DNA of 64,000 nucleotides from Flavilitoribacter nigricans DSM 23189 = NBRC 102662. Lineage in GTDB: Bacteria; Bacteroidota; Bacteroidia; Chitinophagales; Saprospiraceae. Location: contig NZ_PDUD01000021.1 of assembly GCF_002646595.1 (NCBI RefSeq), forward strand, positions 186,001-250,000, in the 5' to 3' direction. How positions within the stretch are numbered: the first letter of the stretch is position 1; every line of letters begins with the position of its first letter. Below the pieces are notes generated by a model. The model saw only the letters and a program-made list of their open reading frames with translations, made no database searches and was not told the origin of the DNA. The translations under genes and the position numbers were made by a program. This document shows positions 35,018 through 43,756 of this stretch, piece by piece.

Positions 35018-35719
35018 ATGCCCGTTTATTTGCTTCCGGATGACGAGATCCTTTTTCCTCCCCCCCACCTCGCTACGGCCGAAGGTATTTTGGCCGTAGG
35101 TGGTGACTTGTCCACAGAGCGACTTTTAAAGGCATATAGAAATGGAATATTCCCCTGGTTCAATCCGGGGGAACCCATTCTCTGGTGGTCACCTGACCCC
35201 CGGTTCGTGCTTTATCCGTCCGAATTGCGCATTGCCAAAAGCATGCGCCCGTATTTTAATCAGCAGAAATTTAAAGTGACTTTCGATCAGGCCTTTGATC
35301 GGGTGATCAAGGCCTGCCAGGTGCGTGCTTCCGAATCCGACCGCCGCCGGCGGGCTATCGGTAGCTGGATCACCAAAGATATGATTACGGCCTACACCAC
35401 TTTGCACGAACAGGGATACGCCCATTCCGTCGAAGTGTGGGAAGAAGAACAACTGGTAGGTGGTCTTTACGGACTGGCTATCGGAAAAATATTTTTCGGA
35501 GAGTCTATGTTTACCCAGGTGAGCAATGCCTCCAAATTCGGCTTTATCAGTCTGGTAAAATGGCTGGAAGAACGTGGATTCGTACTGGTGGATTGTCAGC
35601 AGGAAACCCGTCATCTGGCCAGCCTGGGAGCCAGAAGCATTCCCCGCAGGGAATTTTTGTCCTGGCTGGAGCGATTCGCGGGAGCGGAAGAGCCCGCTCC
35701 CGGAAAATGGAAAAATTAG
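35018..35719 (+). CDS. aat: Leucyl/phenylalanyl-tRNA-protein transferase
   Basis: 233 residues, normal for Aat. Signature blocks are FPPPHLATAEGILAVGGDLS, LLKAYRNGIFPWFNPGEPILWWSPDPR, GSWITKDMITAYTTLHEQGYAHSVEVWEEEQLVGGLYGLAIGKIFFGESMF and FVLVDCQQETRHLASLGARSIPRREFL. It attaches Leu or Phe from aminoacyl-tRNA to N-terminal Arg or Lys of proteins, marking them for ClpAP through the N-end rule. It begins 12 bases after hemD. A run of seven C residues at 35060-35066 near the 5' end encodes PPP and is a possible slippage point. Confidence 0.96.
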   Translation: MPVYLLPDDEILFPPPHLATAEGILAVGGDLSTERLLKAYRNGIFPWFNPGEPILWWSPDPRFVLYPSELRIAKSMRPYFNQQKFKVTFDQAFDRVIKACQVRASESDRRRRAIGSWITKDMITAYTTLHEQGYAHSVEVWEEEQLVGGLYGLAIGKIFFGESMFTQVSNASKFGFISLVKWLEERGFVLVDCQQETRHLASLGARSIPRREFLSWLERFAGAEEPAPGKWKN

Positions 35720-35892
35720 GGATACCGACTTTTAGATCGGGATCATTTTGTCGCTATTAAATATAAATGCACAGTAATCGAGGCCTGTTTCCGAAGCGGG
35801 GTGCTGCCGTTGGCCGGCACCGAAACTTCCGGCTTCCGATGAGCTAGTGATAGAGGGGCAGGGAGCGTTTGCGGTGTAATAAGTCATTCATC

Positions 35893-37401
35893 ATGTTGAG
35901 ATACATTTTTCTCCTGCTTCTGCCGGCGGCTTTGATCAGCCCTGCCGGTTTACTTTCCGCTCAGGATTATTCCGAAGAAATTCAATACCTGGATCAGTAT
36001 ATTCGCAAGACCCAACAGGACTGGAAAGTCCCCGGGCTGGCGATTGCCGTGGTTAAGGACGGTGAGATCATCCTGGCAAAAGGTTACGGGAAAAGGAACC
36101 AGGACGCTGACGATCCGGTGGATGCTGAAACCATATTCGGGATTGCCTCCACTACCAAGGCGATGACTGCCGCCGCAATGGGCATGTTGGTAGACGAAGG
36201 CAAAGTAAAATGGGACGATCGGGTAGTGGACCACTGGCCGGAATTTCAGTTGTACGATCCCTACATTACCCGCGAACTTCGGGTGCGCGATCTGTTCACC
36301 CACAATGCCGGTCTGGGAAATGCGGACTTTTTGTGGTTCGACAGCGACCTTACCTCCGAAGAGATCCTGCAACGGATGCGTTTTTCGAAACCTGCCTACC
36401 CTTTCCGGGGTGGGTATACTTACCAGAATATCATGTACCTGGCGGCCGGTGAACTGATCGAAAGACTGAGCGGTAAGTCCTGGGAATTTTTTGTGCAGGA
36501 GCGCATCTTCGATCCGCTTAATATGTACGATACCTATCCCAACCAGGAAGAATCAAAAGGGGAAGCCAACCGCTCAACGCCTCATTATAAACAGAACGGT
36601 AAGATCCGGACCATACCCGATTCCGATGCGGATGCGATCGCCCCGGCCGGTGCGGTTTGGTCCTCGGTTGCGGATATGGCCGTCTGGACTAAATTTATGC
36701 TCGACAGCGCACGTGTCGGCAGACAACAACTGCTGAAACCGCAAACCTATCAGGAATTGCTGAAACCGCAGACCATTGTTCCCAGCGCGCAGTTTTACCC
36801 AACCACCCGCCTGACAAAACCGAACTGGACGACCTACGGACTGGGCTGGTTCCAGCACGATTACCGGGGTAAAAAACTGAATTTTCATACGGGGAGCCTG
36901 CCGGGTACCACCGCTATCCTGGGCTTCATCCCGGAAGAGAGGGTAGGGGTGTATCTACTGGGCAATCTCGATCACGCGGAACTTCGTCACGCCCTGATGT
37001 ATAAGGTATTTGATCTGTTTGCATTTAATGATCGAAGTCGGGACTGGAGTACGGAGTTGAAAGCCCTGTACGATGATCTGGAGTTGACTTCCAGGACGCA
37101 GCGGGAAAAACGGATGTCGGCCAAAATGCCGGATACTTCCCCCAGCCGCAGTCTGGCGGCCTATGCCGGTACGTACAAGGACCCCTATTACGGACAGGTA
37201 GAAGTCGTGTTTCGGGACGATCATCTGGAGTTATCCATCAGTAAAGATATGAACGCGGTGCTCAAGCACTGGCACTACGATACGTTTCTGGCCCAATGGC
37301 AGGAAGATTGGAGATGGGAGAGCTTTGTGAGTTTTGACCTGTCGCCGGAGGGGAAGGTGACTGAGATAGCATTTGACGGCCGCGTTCTGAAAAGAAATTA
37401 G
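35893..37401 (+). CDS. Exported serine hydrolase, class C beta-lactamase family, with DUF3471
   Basis: 502 residues from the ATG at 35893 (MLRYIFLLLLPAALISPAGLLSAQ), a clean signal peptide; an in-frame TTG at 35869 is unlikely. The class C / DD-peptidase motifs are Ser-x-x-Lys in ASTTKAM (about residue 83), Tyr-x-Asn in TYQNIMYLAAGE (about 178) and HTGSLPG in place of KTG (about 335). A C-terminal domain of about 100 residues (LAAYAGTYKDPYYGQVEVVFRDDHLELSI) is DUF3471. Such proteins are periplasmic esterases or peptidases more often than true beta-lactamases. Single gene, convergent with the TetR gene 7 bases away. Confidence 0.88.
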   Translation: MLRYIFLLLLPAALISPAGLLSAQDYSEEIQYLDQYIRKTQQDWKVPGLAIAVVKDGEIILAKGYGKRNQDADDPVDAETIFGIASTTKAMTAAAMGMLVDEGKVKWDDRVVDHWPEFQLYDPYITRELRVRDLFTHNAGLGNADFLWFDSDLTSEEILQRMRFSKPAYPFRGGYTYQNIMYLAAGELIERLSGKSWEFFVQERIFDPLNMYDTYPNQEESKGEANRSTPHYKQNGKIRTIPDSDADAIAPAGAVWSSVADMAVWTKFMLDSARVGRQQLLKPQTYQELLKPQTIVPSAQFYPTTRLTKPNWTTYGLGWFQHDYRGKKLNFHTGSLPGTTAILGFIPEERVGVYLLGNLDHAELRHALMYKVFDLFAFNDRSRDWSTELKALYDDLELTSRTQREKRMSAKMPDTSPSRSLAAYAGTYKDPYYGQVEVVFRDDHLELSISKDMNAVLKHWHYDTFLAQWQEDWRWESFVSFDLSPEGKVTEIAFDGRVLKRN

Positions 37402-37408
37402 CGCCGGC

Positions 37409-38146
37409 TCAATTCTCGGATCGCTGGACCATATTTTTAATGGTCGCCATATTCGTGATCCGACTGCTGTGCAACAAACCGAAAGTGAAGAACTCCAGCA
37501 TGGTTTTTACCTCTTTGGGGAGTTGTTCGTCCTGACCGTCGAGATCGGTGAGGCGGGGCAGATGCCGGGCAAAATACAGATTGTTGTTGGCCGTCTCCAC
37601 CAGGGTAGAAGCCAGGGCCCTGGGGTAAGGAAATTTGGGATTGATCTCGGTGATCAGATCGGCAATGCGGCTGCAGAGATTTTTATAGGGTAAAAAGAAA
37701 CCTTCCTGGTTTTCTTCATCCACCAGTTTGTGGTGATAGCCCTTCGCACCTTCGGTAACCACGATCCGGTGCAGCACTTCCTCGTCGACAAAATGAATGG
37801 TGGTATTTCTTTGGGCTGTATCTACGATCACGCTCAGGGCAACGGTGAGCCGTTCGACGGGACTTTTAATGTTCAGGGTATTCAGATCGATACGGATGAT
37901 CATCCATTCCCAGTACCAGTTCAGGAGGTAGACGAATAACTGGTGTTTGTTTTCAAAATAGCGATAAATAGAAGCCTCCGTTGAGCCGATCACCTCCGCC
38001 AGTTTTCTGAACGTAAACTGTTCCAGGCCGATCTCATCAATCAATAGCACACTCTGTTCAATTATCCTTTTACCGAGATCGGTTTTTTGGGGATTCTTGT
38101 TGTAAAGATTAGGATTGATGGTCAGGTGCACTAGTAGAGGCTTCAT
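37409..38146 (-). CDS. TetR/AcrR family transcriptional regulator
   Basis: 245 residues from the ATG at 38146 (MKPLLVHLTINPNLY); a TTG two codons upstream is unlikely. The helix-turn-helix region is RIIEQSVLLIDEIGLEQFTFRKLAEVIGSTEASIYRYFENKHQLFVYLLNW (about 27-77), the TetR N-terminal domain. The remaining about 165 residues form the ligand/dimer domain, of a type common in Bacteroidota but without a known ligand. The gene lies 26 bases downstream of the ECF sigma gene on the same strand, so the two regulators may share a transcript. Confidence 0.88.
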   Translation of the reverse strand: MKPLLVHLTINPNLYNKNPQKTDLGKRIIEQSVLLIDEIGLEQFTFRKLAEVIGSTEASIYRYFENKHQLFVYLLNWYWEWMIIRIDLNTLNIKSPVERLTVALSVIVDTAQRNTTIHFVDEEVLHRIVVTEGAKGYHHKLVDEENQEGFFLPYKNLCSRIADLITEINPKFPYPRALASTLVETANNNLYFARHLPRLTDLDGQDEQLPKEVKTMLEFFTFGLLHSSRITNMATIKNMVQRSEN

Positions 38147-38172
38147 TGACAATCAGTTTAGGCATAAAGAAA

Positions 38173-38706
38173 TCAGGCGGCCATTTCGGTGCTGGCCGAT
38201 TCCCGGTATAATTTTTTGATCTGTTCCTTCAACTGCCTGCGGGCCATGAATATCCGGCTCTTGATCGTGCCGAGTGGTAGTTCCATCCGGTCGGCGATCT
38301 CGTGGTATTTAAACCCCTGGAGCATCATCAAAAATGGTACCCGCATGCCCTCATCGAGATCGTTTACCAGTTGCTCGAGGGCTTCTCCGCTTACTTTTTC
38401 CTCGCCTTTGTTCCAGACGGCCTTACTCTCGTTCTCCATCAGATAATTCTCGTCCGTCTGTATGATGACTTTGCTCCACCGCTGCTTGCGCCGAAAATTG
38501 TTGATAAAGGTATTTTTCATAATGGTGCTCAGCCAGGCTTTCATGTTCGTGCTTTTCACAAACTTATCCTGATTGTTGAACGCCCGGAGCGCAGTATCCT
38601 GAAACAGGTCTTCGGCCAAATGACTGTCACGGGTTAATTTGTAAGCAAATGACCGCAGGTAATGGGATAATGTGTTGAATTTATAGGTGAACTCTGTCTC
38701 GCTCAT
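38173..38706 (-). CDS. ECF RNA polymerase sigma factor
   Basis: 177 residues from the ATG at 38706 (MSETEFTYKFNTLSHYLRSFAYKLT). Longer in-frame starts up to 38823 add AT-rich, non-family sequence. Region 2 is visible as DSHLAEDLFQDTALRAFNNQDKF and NMKAWLSTIMKNTFINNFRRK. Region 4 is visible as MRVPFLMMLQGFKYHEIADRMELPLGTIKSRIFMARRQLKEQI. No anti-sigma factor gene is adjacent: the neighbours are a TetR gene downstream and the pyruvate-kinase-like gene divergent upstream. The type resembles the widespread Bacteroidota sigma factors that work without a linked FecR. Confidence 0.92.
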   Translation of the reverse strand: MSETEFTYKFNTLSHYLRSFAYKLTRDSHLAEDLFQDTALRAFNNQDKFVKSTNMKAWLSTIMKNTFINNFRRKQRWSKVIIQTDENYLMENESKAVWNKGEEKVSGEALEQLVNDLDEGMRVPFLMMLQGFKYHEIADRMELPLGTIKSRIFMARRQLKEQIKKLYRESASTEMAA

Positions 38707-38909
38707 GTTGGTATGTTTTGCATTTGCTTGTAATAGTAATACTATTTTTTGTAAAATAAACACTCTTTTTTGATTATTGTTTTGCCAAATGCTAAAAAAG
38801 TGCGACCGGGTGATGATTATCATAACATCCCAGTCCTTTTATGAATAATATTGTAGAGCTATCGGGTTAGCACGGTAGGAGTGGGCTTTGGAATTGGCAT
38901 GACCAAAAG

Positions 38910-40478
38910 ATGCTGCACATGACACAGGAACAAAACGTCCGGGCACTCATCCGTAAATTACTCCGGGTGAGAAAAGACATTATCGAAAAGGAAATCGCGG
39001 TGACCGAAAGGCTTGGAGACCTCAACGAGAACCACCGACACAGCGCCAGTAATCTGGTGCGTTATCTTGCCCTGCGCACTTTTAATTTGCGGAATATCCA
39101 GCCGGAATTATCCAATCTGGGGATCTCCTCTATCGGCACCTCCGAGCGGTATACCCTGACCAATCTGGACAACATCCTACACCTGCTGCATTTACTGGTG
39201 GGCGAAAAATACTACGGCGAAAAGCTCAATTACCAGCACCGGACGACGGTTTTCAGCAGCTGGGATCGACTGCAGCGCAATGCCGTTAGCTTATTCGGAC
39301 AAACCTCCAAGCATACTCCCCATATCATGGTCACCATGCCGTCGGACGCAGCGGAACACGCAGAACTGGTGGAACGCTTACTCAACGAAGGCATGACGGT
39401 GGCCCGGATCAACTGCGGGCACGATGATGAGGAAGTGTGGCTGGCCATCATCGATCTGGTAAGGACCACGGCCGCGAGACTCAACAAATCCTGTAAGATC
39501 TACATGGACCTGGCCGGTCCCAAGATCCGGACCGGGCCGGTGGCAGTGATCCAAAAGAAGAAGAAAAAGAAAAACAAAAAACCGGTAGACTATCTCAGTC
39601 TGCATATCGGTGATCCGCTCCGACTCTACCGGACACCACTGATGGGCATGGATGCGGTCTACGATGATCAGGGTAATCTGCTGCAGCCCGCACGGATCGC
39701 ACTTTCACTGCCGGCCATCTTTGACGATCTGGGGATAGGAGATGCCATCTGGTTTGACGATGGTAAGATCGGTGCCGTAGTACACTCTCTGCATGAGGAT
39801 TACGCCCTGCTGAAAATCACCCACGCCGGCATTAAAGGTGGCCGCCTGCGGGCGGAAAAAGGCATTAATCTTCCCGGTACGCACCTGAATCTGCCTTCCC
39901 TGACGGATGACGATCTGGCTGCCCTGCCTTTCGTTGCGGCCCACGCCGATATTGTCGGATATTCTTTCGTTCGTCACCCGGAAGATGTACATACCCTGCG
40001 TCGTCACCTGATCAGTCTCGGCCGGGAAGACATCGGTCTGGTGCTCAAGATCGAGAACCGTACGGCTTTTAAAAACCTGCCAAACCTCTTGCTGGCCGGC
40101 ATGCAGCACGCCAGTCTCGGAGTCATGCTGGCGCGGGGAGATCTCGCCATAGAGGTAGGCTGGGAGAGGATCTCCGAAGTTCAGGAACAGATCCTCTGGA
40201 TCTGCGAAGCAGCCCATGTGCCCATTATCTGGGCGACCCAGGTGCTGGAATCGCTGGCCAAACGGGGAACGGCTTCCCGGGCGGAGATCACGGATGCGGC
40301 CATGAGCAACCGGGCGGAATGTGTCATGCTGAATAAGGGGCCATTTATCGTCGCTGCGGTGCAGATGCTCGGTGATATCCTCAACCGCATGTACGCCCAC
40401 CAGTGGAAGAAAAAGGAAACACTGCGGAAATTACAGGTAGCAAAGGATTTTTTCAGGCAGGAGCTGGTTGATCTTTAA
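38910..40478 (+). CDS. Pyruvate-kinase-like protein without the C-terminal domain
   Basis: 522 residues (513 if the second ATG at 38919 is used). Residues about 1-130 form a helical extension absent from ordinary pyruvate kinase. The kinase barrel then shows PHIMVTMPSDAAEH, MTVARINCGHDDEEVW, YMDLAGPKIRTG, the B domain with a lysine-rich run at about 214-224, DDGKIGAVV, KGINLPGTHLNLPSLTDDD, VLKIENRTAFKNLPNLL (catalytic Lys in KIEN), ARGDLAIEVG and PIIWATQVLESLAKRGTASRAEITDAAMSNRAECVMLNKG. The usual M-K-P-T-R-A-E-V-x-D and SGET are altered, and the protein ends where the allosteric C domain would begin. Pyruvate kinase activity is possible but not assured; no fructose-bisphosphate-type control is expected. 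Confidence 0.75.
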   Translation: MLHMTQEQNVRALIRKLLRVRKDIIEKEIAVTERLGDLNENHRHSASNLVRYLALRTFNLRNIQPELSNLGISSIGTSERYTLTNLDNILHLLHLLVGEKYYGEKLNYQHRTTVFSSWDRLQRNAVSLFGQTSKHTPHIMVTMPSDAAEHAELVERLLNEGMTVARINCGHDDEEVWLAIIDLVRTTAARLNKSCKIYMDLAGPKIRTGPVAVIQKKKKKKNKKPVDYLSLHIGDPLRLYRTPLMGMDAVYDDQGNLLQPARIALSLPAIFDDLGIGDAIWFDDGKIGAVVHSLHEDYALLKITHAGIKGGRLRAEKGINLPGTHLNLPSLTDDDLAALPFVAAHADIVGYSFVRHPEDVHTLRRHLISLGREDIGLVLKIENRTAFKNLPNLLLAGMQHASLGVMLARGDLAIEVGWERISEVQEQILWICEAAHVPIIWATQVLESLAKRGTASRAEITDAAMSNRAECVMLNKGPFIVAAVQMLGDILNRMYAHQWKKKETLRKLQVAKDFFRQELVDL

Positions 40479-40514
40479 AAATTTTCGGGCATTTTAAACG
40501 ACCGGATACTATCT

Positions 40515-40590
40515 TTTATCTACATTTATAGATAAAATAATCTGCGTATGCTTGACTTCGGTAAGTTTTTTATCTACATTTATGGATAAA
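40515..40590 (+). promoter_or_regulatory. Two palindromic operators upstream of the PadR gene
   Basis: Site 1 at 40515-40536 has perfect arms TTTATCTA and TAGATAAA around CATTTA. Site 2 at 40569-40590 is the same sequence with one changed base in the right arm (TGGATAAA). The sites start 54 bases apart, close to five helical turns, and site 2 ends 20 bases before the PadR start. This is the arrangement expected for cooperative autorepression by a PadR dimer. The regulator assignment is inference from position. Confidence 0.75.
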
Positions 40591-40610
40591 ATAACTTTTA
40601 CCGGATAATA

Positions 40611-40961
40611 ATGCTTAGGAAAAAAGGGAATCATCTGGGCGAATTCGAGGAGATCGTAATGCTGACCATTGCGGCCCTGCAGGACGAAGCCTACGGTCTG
40701 GCCATTAAGAAAGAACTGGTGGAGCAGGCGGAACGCAAAGTTTCCATCAGCGCCGTCCATGCCGCCTGCAATCGTTTGGAAGAAAAGGGATTGCTTTCCG
40801 CCCACTTCGGGGAAAAATCCGACCAAAGGGGAGGGAAGCGGAAAAAGATCTATACGGTTAGCCTGAAGGGCCAGCAGGCCCTGCACGATGCTCAGGAATT
40901 GCGCATGCGACTGTGGCAACGCATTCCGCGTACCAGCTTCGATATCGATATCGCATGGTAG
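40611..40961 (+). CDS. PadR family transcriptional regulator
   Basis: 116 residues. The winged helix is clear: LGEFEEIVMLTIAALQDEAYGLAIKKELVEQAERKVSISAVHAACNRLEEKGLLSAHFGEKSDQRGGKRKKIYTVSLKGQQAL, the PadR N-terminal domain with its GG-x-RKK-x-Y-x-[IV]T-x-x-G wing. It is short, so it belongs to the small PadR subgroup that pairs with permease genes in Bacteroidota. Its stop overlaps the start of the permease gene (ATGGTAG shares bases 40955-40961), so the two are translationally coupled. Two palindromes ahead of it are likely its own operators. Confidence 0.93.
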   Translation: MLRKKGNHLGEFEEIVMLTIAALQDEAYGLAIKKELVEQAERKVSISAVHAACNRLEEKGLLSAHFGEKSDQRGGKRKKIYTVSLKGQQALHDAQELRMRLWQRIPRTSFDIDIAW

Positions 40962-43711
40962 ATCCGCGGCCGCCATATCACCCACCTCCGGCCCGCATCA
41001 TGACGTTTTTGCGCTGGTTCTGTGCCGCTTCCTTCCTCGAAGAGATCGAGGGTGATCTCAATGAACTGTACCAGGAAGAAGTGGAAGAGTACGGTCTGAA
41101 ACGGGCCCGCCGCCGTTTTCTGTTCACCGCCTTACGGTACATCAATCCCTATTTCTACGGTAAAAAAGACCTGACTGTTTACCTTTCACACCAACCCGAT
41201 ATGTTAAAACATTATTTCAAGATCTCGCTTCGGCAGTTGCTGAAACAGCGATTTTACGCCCTGATCAATATTCTGGGGCTGGCCATTGGTATGGCCTGTT
41301 GTATCACCGTTTTGCTTTACGTCTACGATGAAACTTCCTACGATGCTTACCACGCGGATGCCGACCGGATCCACCGGGTATCTCTGCAGGTCGTGGAAAT
41401 GTCTTCCGGGAATGAATCACCGGTAGCCAATTCGCCCATTTTGTGGGGGCCGGCCCTGAAGAAAGACTACCCGGAAGTGGAGGACTATGCGCGCTTCGTA
41501 CGCCTGGCCAGTGCGGAGAATCCTTGGGAAATGCAGGTAGGGGAGAACGCATTTATGGAATCGGAGATCCTCTACGCGGACCCCTCCGCGCTAGATCTAT
41601 TCAACTGGCCACTGCTCCGGGGCAATAAAGAAACAGCCCTGGCGGAGCCCCGTTCGGTGGTGCTCACCGAAGATATGGCCCGGAAGTACTTCGGAGAGGA
41701 GAACCCGGTAGGGAAAGCGATCGAGCTCGATCCCCGGCTGCGTGATCGCGAGGGCAAGCTGACGGGAGAAACCTTCGAACATACCGTTACCGGTGTGCTG
41801 AAGAATATCCCGCATCGTTCTCATTTCAGGTTAGATTTCCTGCTGCCTTCCCGGGACCTGAACGGCATTTACGGAGGAGACATCACCACCGGCGCCGATA
41901 TCAACTCCTGGTTTTGGCGGGGTAGAGTAGGGTACACCTATGTCAAGCTGCGCGAAGGCGTACAACCCGAAGTACTGGAAGGCCGGTTCGAAAAATTTAT
42001 CGATCAGTACGTGGGCGACGGCACTACCTCCCGCGGGTACTACTACGCTCCTTTTTTGCAACCACTGGATAAGATCTATCTGGAGGGAAATATAGAAGCC
42101 CAGTTGCAACCCGTGGGCGATATGACCTACATCTACATGTTCTCGGTCATTGCGCTTTTCGTGCTGTTTATCGCCTGTATTAATTTTATGAACCTGGCTA
42201 CTGCCCGCTCCACCATTCGGGCTAAAGAAGTAGGTCTGCGCAAAGTTGTCGGCGCCCACCGCAGCCAGTTGATCGGTCAGTTCCTGAGCGAATCGGTACT
42301 GATCAGCCTCGTTGCTTTTCTGCTGGGGATCGGTTTGGCCCGCCTGGCCCTGCCGGTATTCTACGGCTACCTGGGCAAGGAATGGGTGATCGATTACAGC
42401 CGGGAGATCCCGATCCTGCTGAGTTTATTGTCTATAGGACTGATCGTCGGCATAGTTGCCGGAAGTTATCCGGCCTTTGTCCTTTCCCGTTTTCGGCCCG
42501 TGCAGGTACTACGTGGACTGCTTCCCAAAAGTATGGGCAGTGCTTATCTGCGAAAGGGACTGGTGGTATTCCAGTTTGTCATTTCGGCCTTTCTAATCAT
42601 GGCCACCATGACGGTATTCCGCCAACTCAATTTTATGCGGAATCACGACCTGGGGTTTGATCAGGAACGCGTATTAGTACTACCGCCCGAAGTGACGAGA
42701 CCCGTTTCCGGTCAGTATGAAGCTATTCGTGAACAACTAAGGGGATTGCCGCAGGTTGAAGATGTTACCATCTCCTTCGGAGTACCCGGGCAGGGCGGCA
42801 GCGGTGATCTGTACGGAGAAAAAGGCGCGCCGCCGGAAAGTGCCCTTGGCCTTGGAGAGTTTTTTGTGGATCACAACTTTGCCGACATTTACGATCTGCA
42901 GATCCTGACCGGCCGGAATTTCGATATCCGGCAGGGTACCGACCAGCCGATAAAGGATGAGGATGGCCGCATCCGGGAAGTCAAAGCGGTGATCAATGAG
43001 GAAGCCGTTCGTCGCTTTGGCTGGGCTTCCCCCGAAGAAGCCATCGGTAAGCAGATCATCCGGGACCCCGGCGCGGGGGACTGGACCGCTACCGTCATCG
43101 GGGTCATGAAGGATTTCCACGTCCGTTCGCTACAGGAATCGATCGATCCCGGGGCGTTGATCCTGATGCCGCAGTACAGCCATATATCCATTAAACTCCA
43201 GCCGGGAGATCCCGGGGAGGCCATTTCCAGTGTGGAAAAGATCGTAGAAGGCTTTGCTCCGGATGTTCCCTTTACTTATAATTTCCTGGATGAGACTTTT
43301 CAGCAGCAATACGAGGTAGAACAAAAACTGGGTCGGGTGTTCAGCTACATTTCCTTCCTGGCGATCTTCATTGCCTGTCTGGGATTACTGGGGCTGGCGG
43401 CCTTTACCACCAACCGGCGGATCAAGGAGATCGGCATCCGCAAAACTCTGGGAGCGTCCGTTTCGGATATCGTGATGCTGCTTTCCAAAGATTTTACCAA
43501 ACTGGTCATCATTGCCGTTGTGCTGGCGGTACCCATTGCCATCTGGGCAACCAACCAGTGGCTTGAACTCTTTCCTTACCGCATTGCTTCTAATCTGGTG
43601 ACCTACATCCTGGCGAGTGTGATCGCCGTTCTGATCGCCTGGCTGACGATCAGTTTTCAGACCATCCGGGCGGCCCGCTCGAATCCGATGGAAAGTTTAC
43701 AGACAGAATAG
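40955..43711 (+). CDS. FtsX/MacB-type ABC transporter permease with prefix domain
   Basis: 918 residues from the ATG at 40955, which overlaps the PadR stop. Residues about 1-85 (PARIMTFLRWFCAASFLEEIEGDLNELYQEEVEEYG) are the permease-prefix domain typical of PadR-linked permeases of this phylum. Two FtsX-type units follow. Each has a MacB-like periplasmic core: TM1 near INILGLAIGMACCITVLLYVY, a large loop, three helices around IALFVLFIACINFMNLATARSTIRAKEVGLRKVVGAHRSQLIGQFLSES, then the second unit ending AFTTNRRIKEIGIRKTLGASVSDIVMLLSKDFTKLV. No ATPase gene is adjacent. Export of a lipophilic or peptide compound, or mechanotransmission across the envelope, is the general role. Confidence 0.92.
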   Translation: MVDPRPPYHPPPARIMTFLRWFCAASFLEEIEGDLNELYQEEVEEYGLKRARRRFLFTALRYINPYFYGKKDLTVYLSHQPDMLKHYFKISLRQLLKQRFYALINILGLAIGMACCITVLLYVYDETSYDAYHADADRIHRVSLQVVEMSSGNESPVANSPILWGPALKKDYPEVEDYARFVRLASAENPWEMQVGENAFMESEILYADPSALDLFNWPLLRGNKETALAEPRSVVLTEDMARKYFGEENPVGKAIELDPRLRDREGKLTGETFEHTVTGVLKNIPHRSHFRLDFLLPSRDLNGIYGGDITTGADINSWFWRGRVGYTYVKLREGVQPEVLEGRFEKFIDQYVGDGTTSRGYYYAPFLQPLDKIYLEGNIEAQLQPVGDMTYIYMFSVIALFVLFIACINFMNLATARSTIRAKEVGLRKVVGAHRSQLIGQFLSESVLISLVAFLLGIGLARLALPVFYGYLGKEWVIDYSREIPILLSLLSIGLIVGIVAGSYPAFVLSRFRPVQVLRGLLPKSMGSAYLRKGLVVFQFVISAFLIMATMTVFRQLNFMRNHDLGFDQERVLVLPPEVTRPVSGQYEAIREQLRGLPQVEDVTISFGVPGQGGSGDLYGEKGAPPESALGLGEFFVDHNFADIYDLQILTGRNFDIRQGTDQPIKDEDGRIREVKAVINEEAVRRFGWASPEEAIGKQIIRDPGAGDWTATVIGVMKDFHVRSLQESIDPGALILMPQYSHISIKLQPGDPGEAISSVEKIVEGFAPDVPFTYNFLDETFQQQYEVEQKLGRVFSYISFLAIFIACLGLLGLAAFTTNRRIKEIGIRKTLGASVSDIVMLLSKDFTKLVIIAVVLAVPIAIWATNQWLELFPYRIASNLVTYILASVIAVLIAWLTISFQTIRAARSNPMESLQTE

Positions 43712-43720
43712 CGGGGGCGT

Positions 43721-43746
43721 GGTGCTGATGTTCGTCCGTCAGCACC
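43721..43746. terminator. Hairpin between convergent permease and NUDIX-regulator genes
   Basis: Arms GGTGCTGA (43721-43728) and TCAGCACC (43739-43746) pair perfectly around 10 bases in a 45-base convergent gap. There is no T tract on the plus side, so it is a probable but not textbook terminator. Confidence 0.45.
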
Positions 43747-43756
43747 ATATCCAACT

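Noticed and set aside
35060-35066. Run of seven C in aat as a phase-variation tract
   Set aside because: The frame is intact through a highly conserved protein and the PPP it encodes fits the family, so there is no sign of switching here.
35893-37401. Antibiotic-resistance beta-lactamase
   Set aside because: The motifs are those of the broad class C/serine hydrolase family with HTG in place of KTG and a DUF3471 tail, which points to an esterase or peptidase rather than a resistance enzyme.
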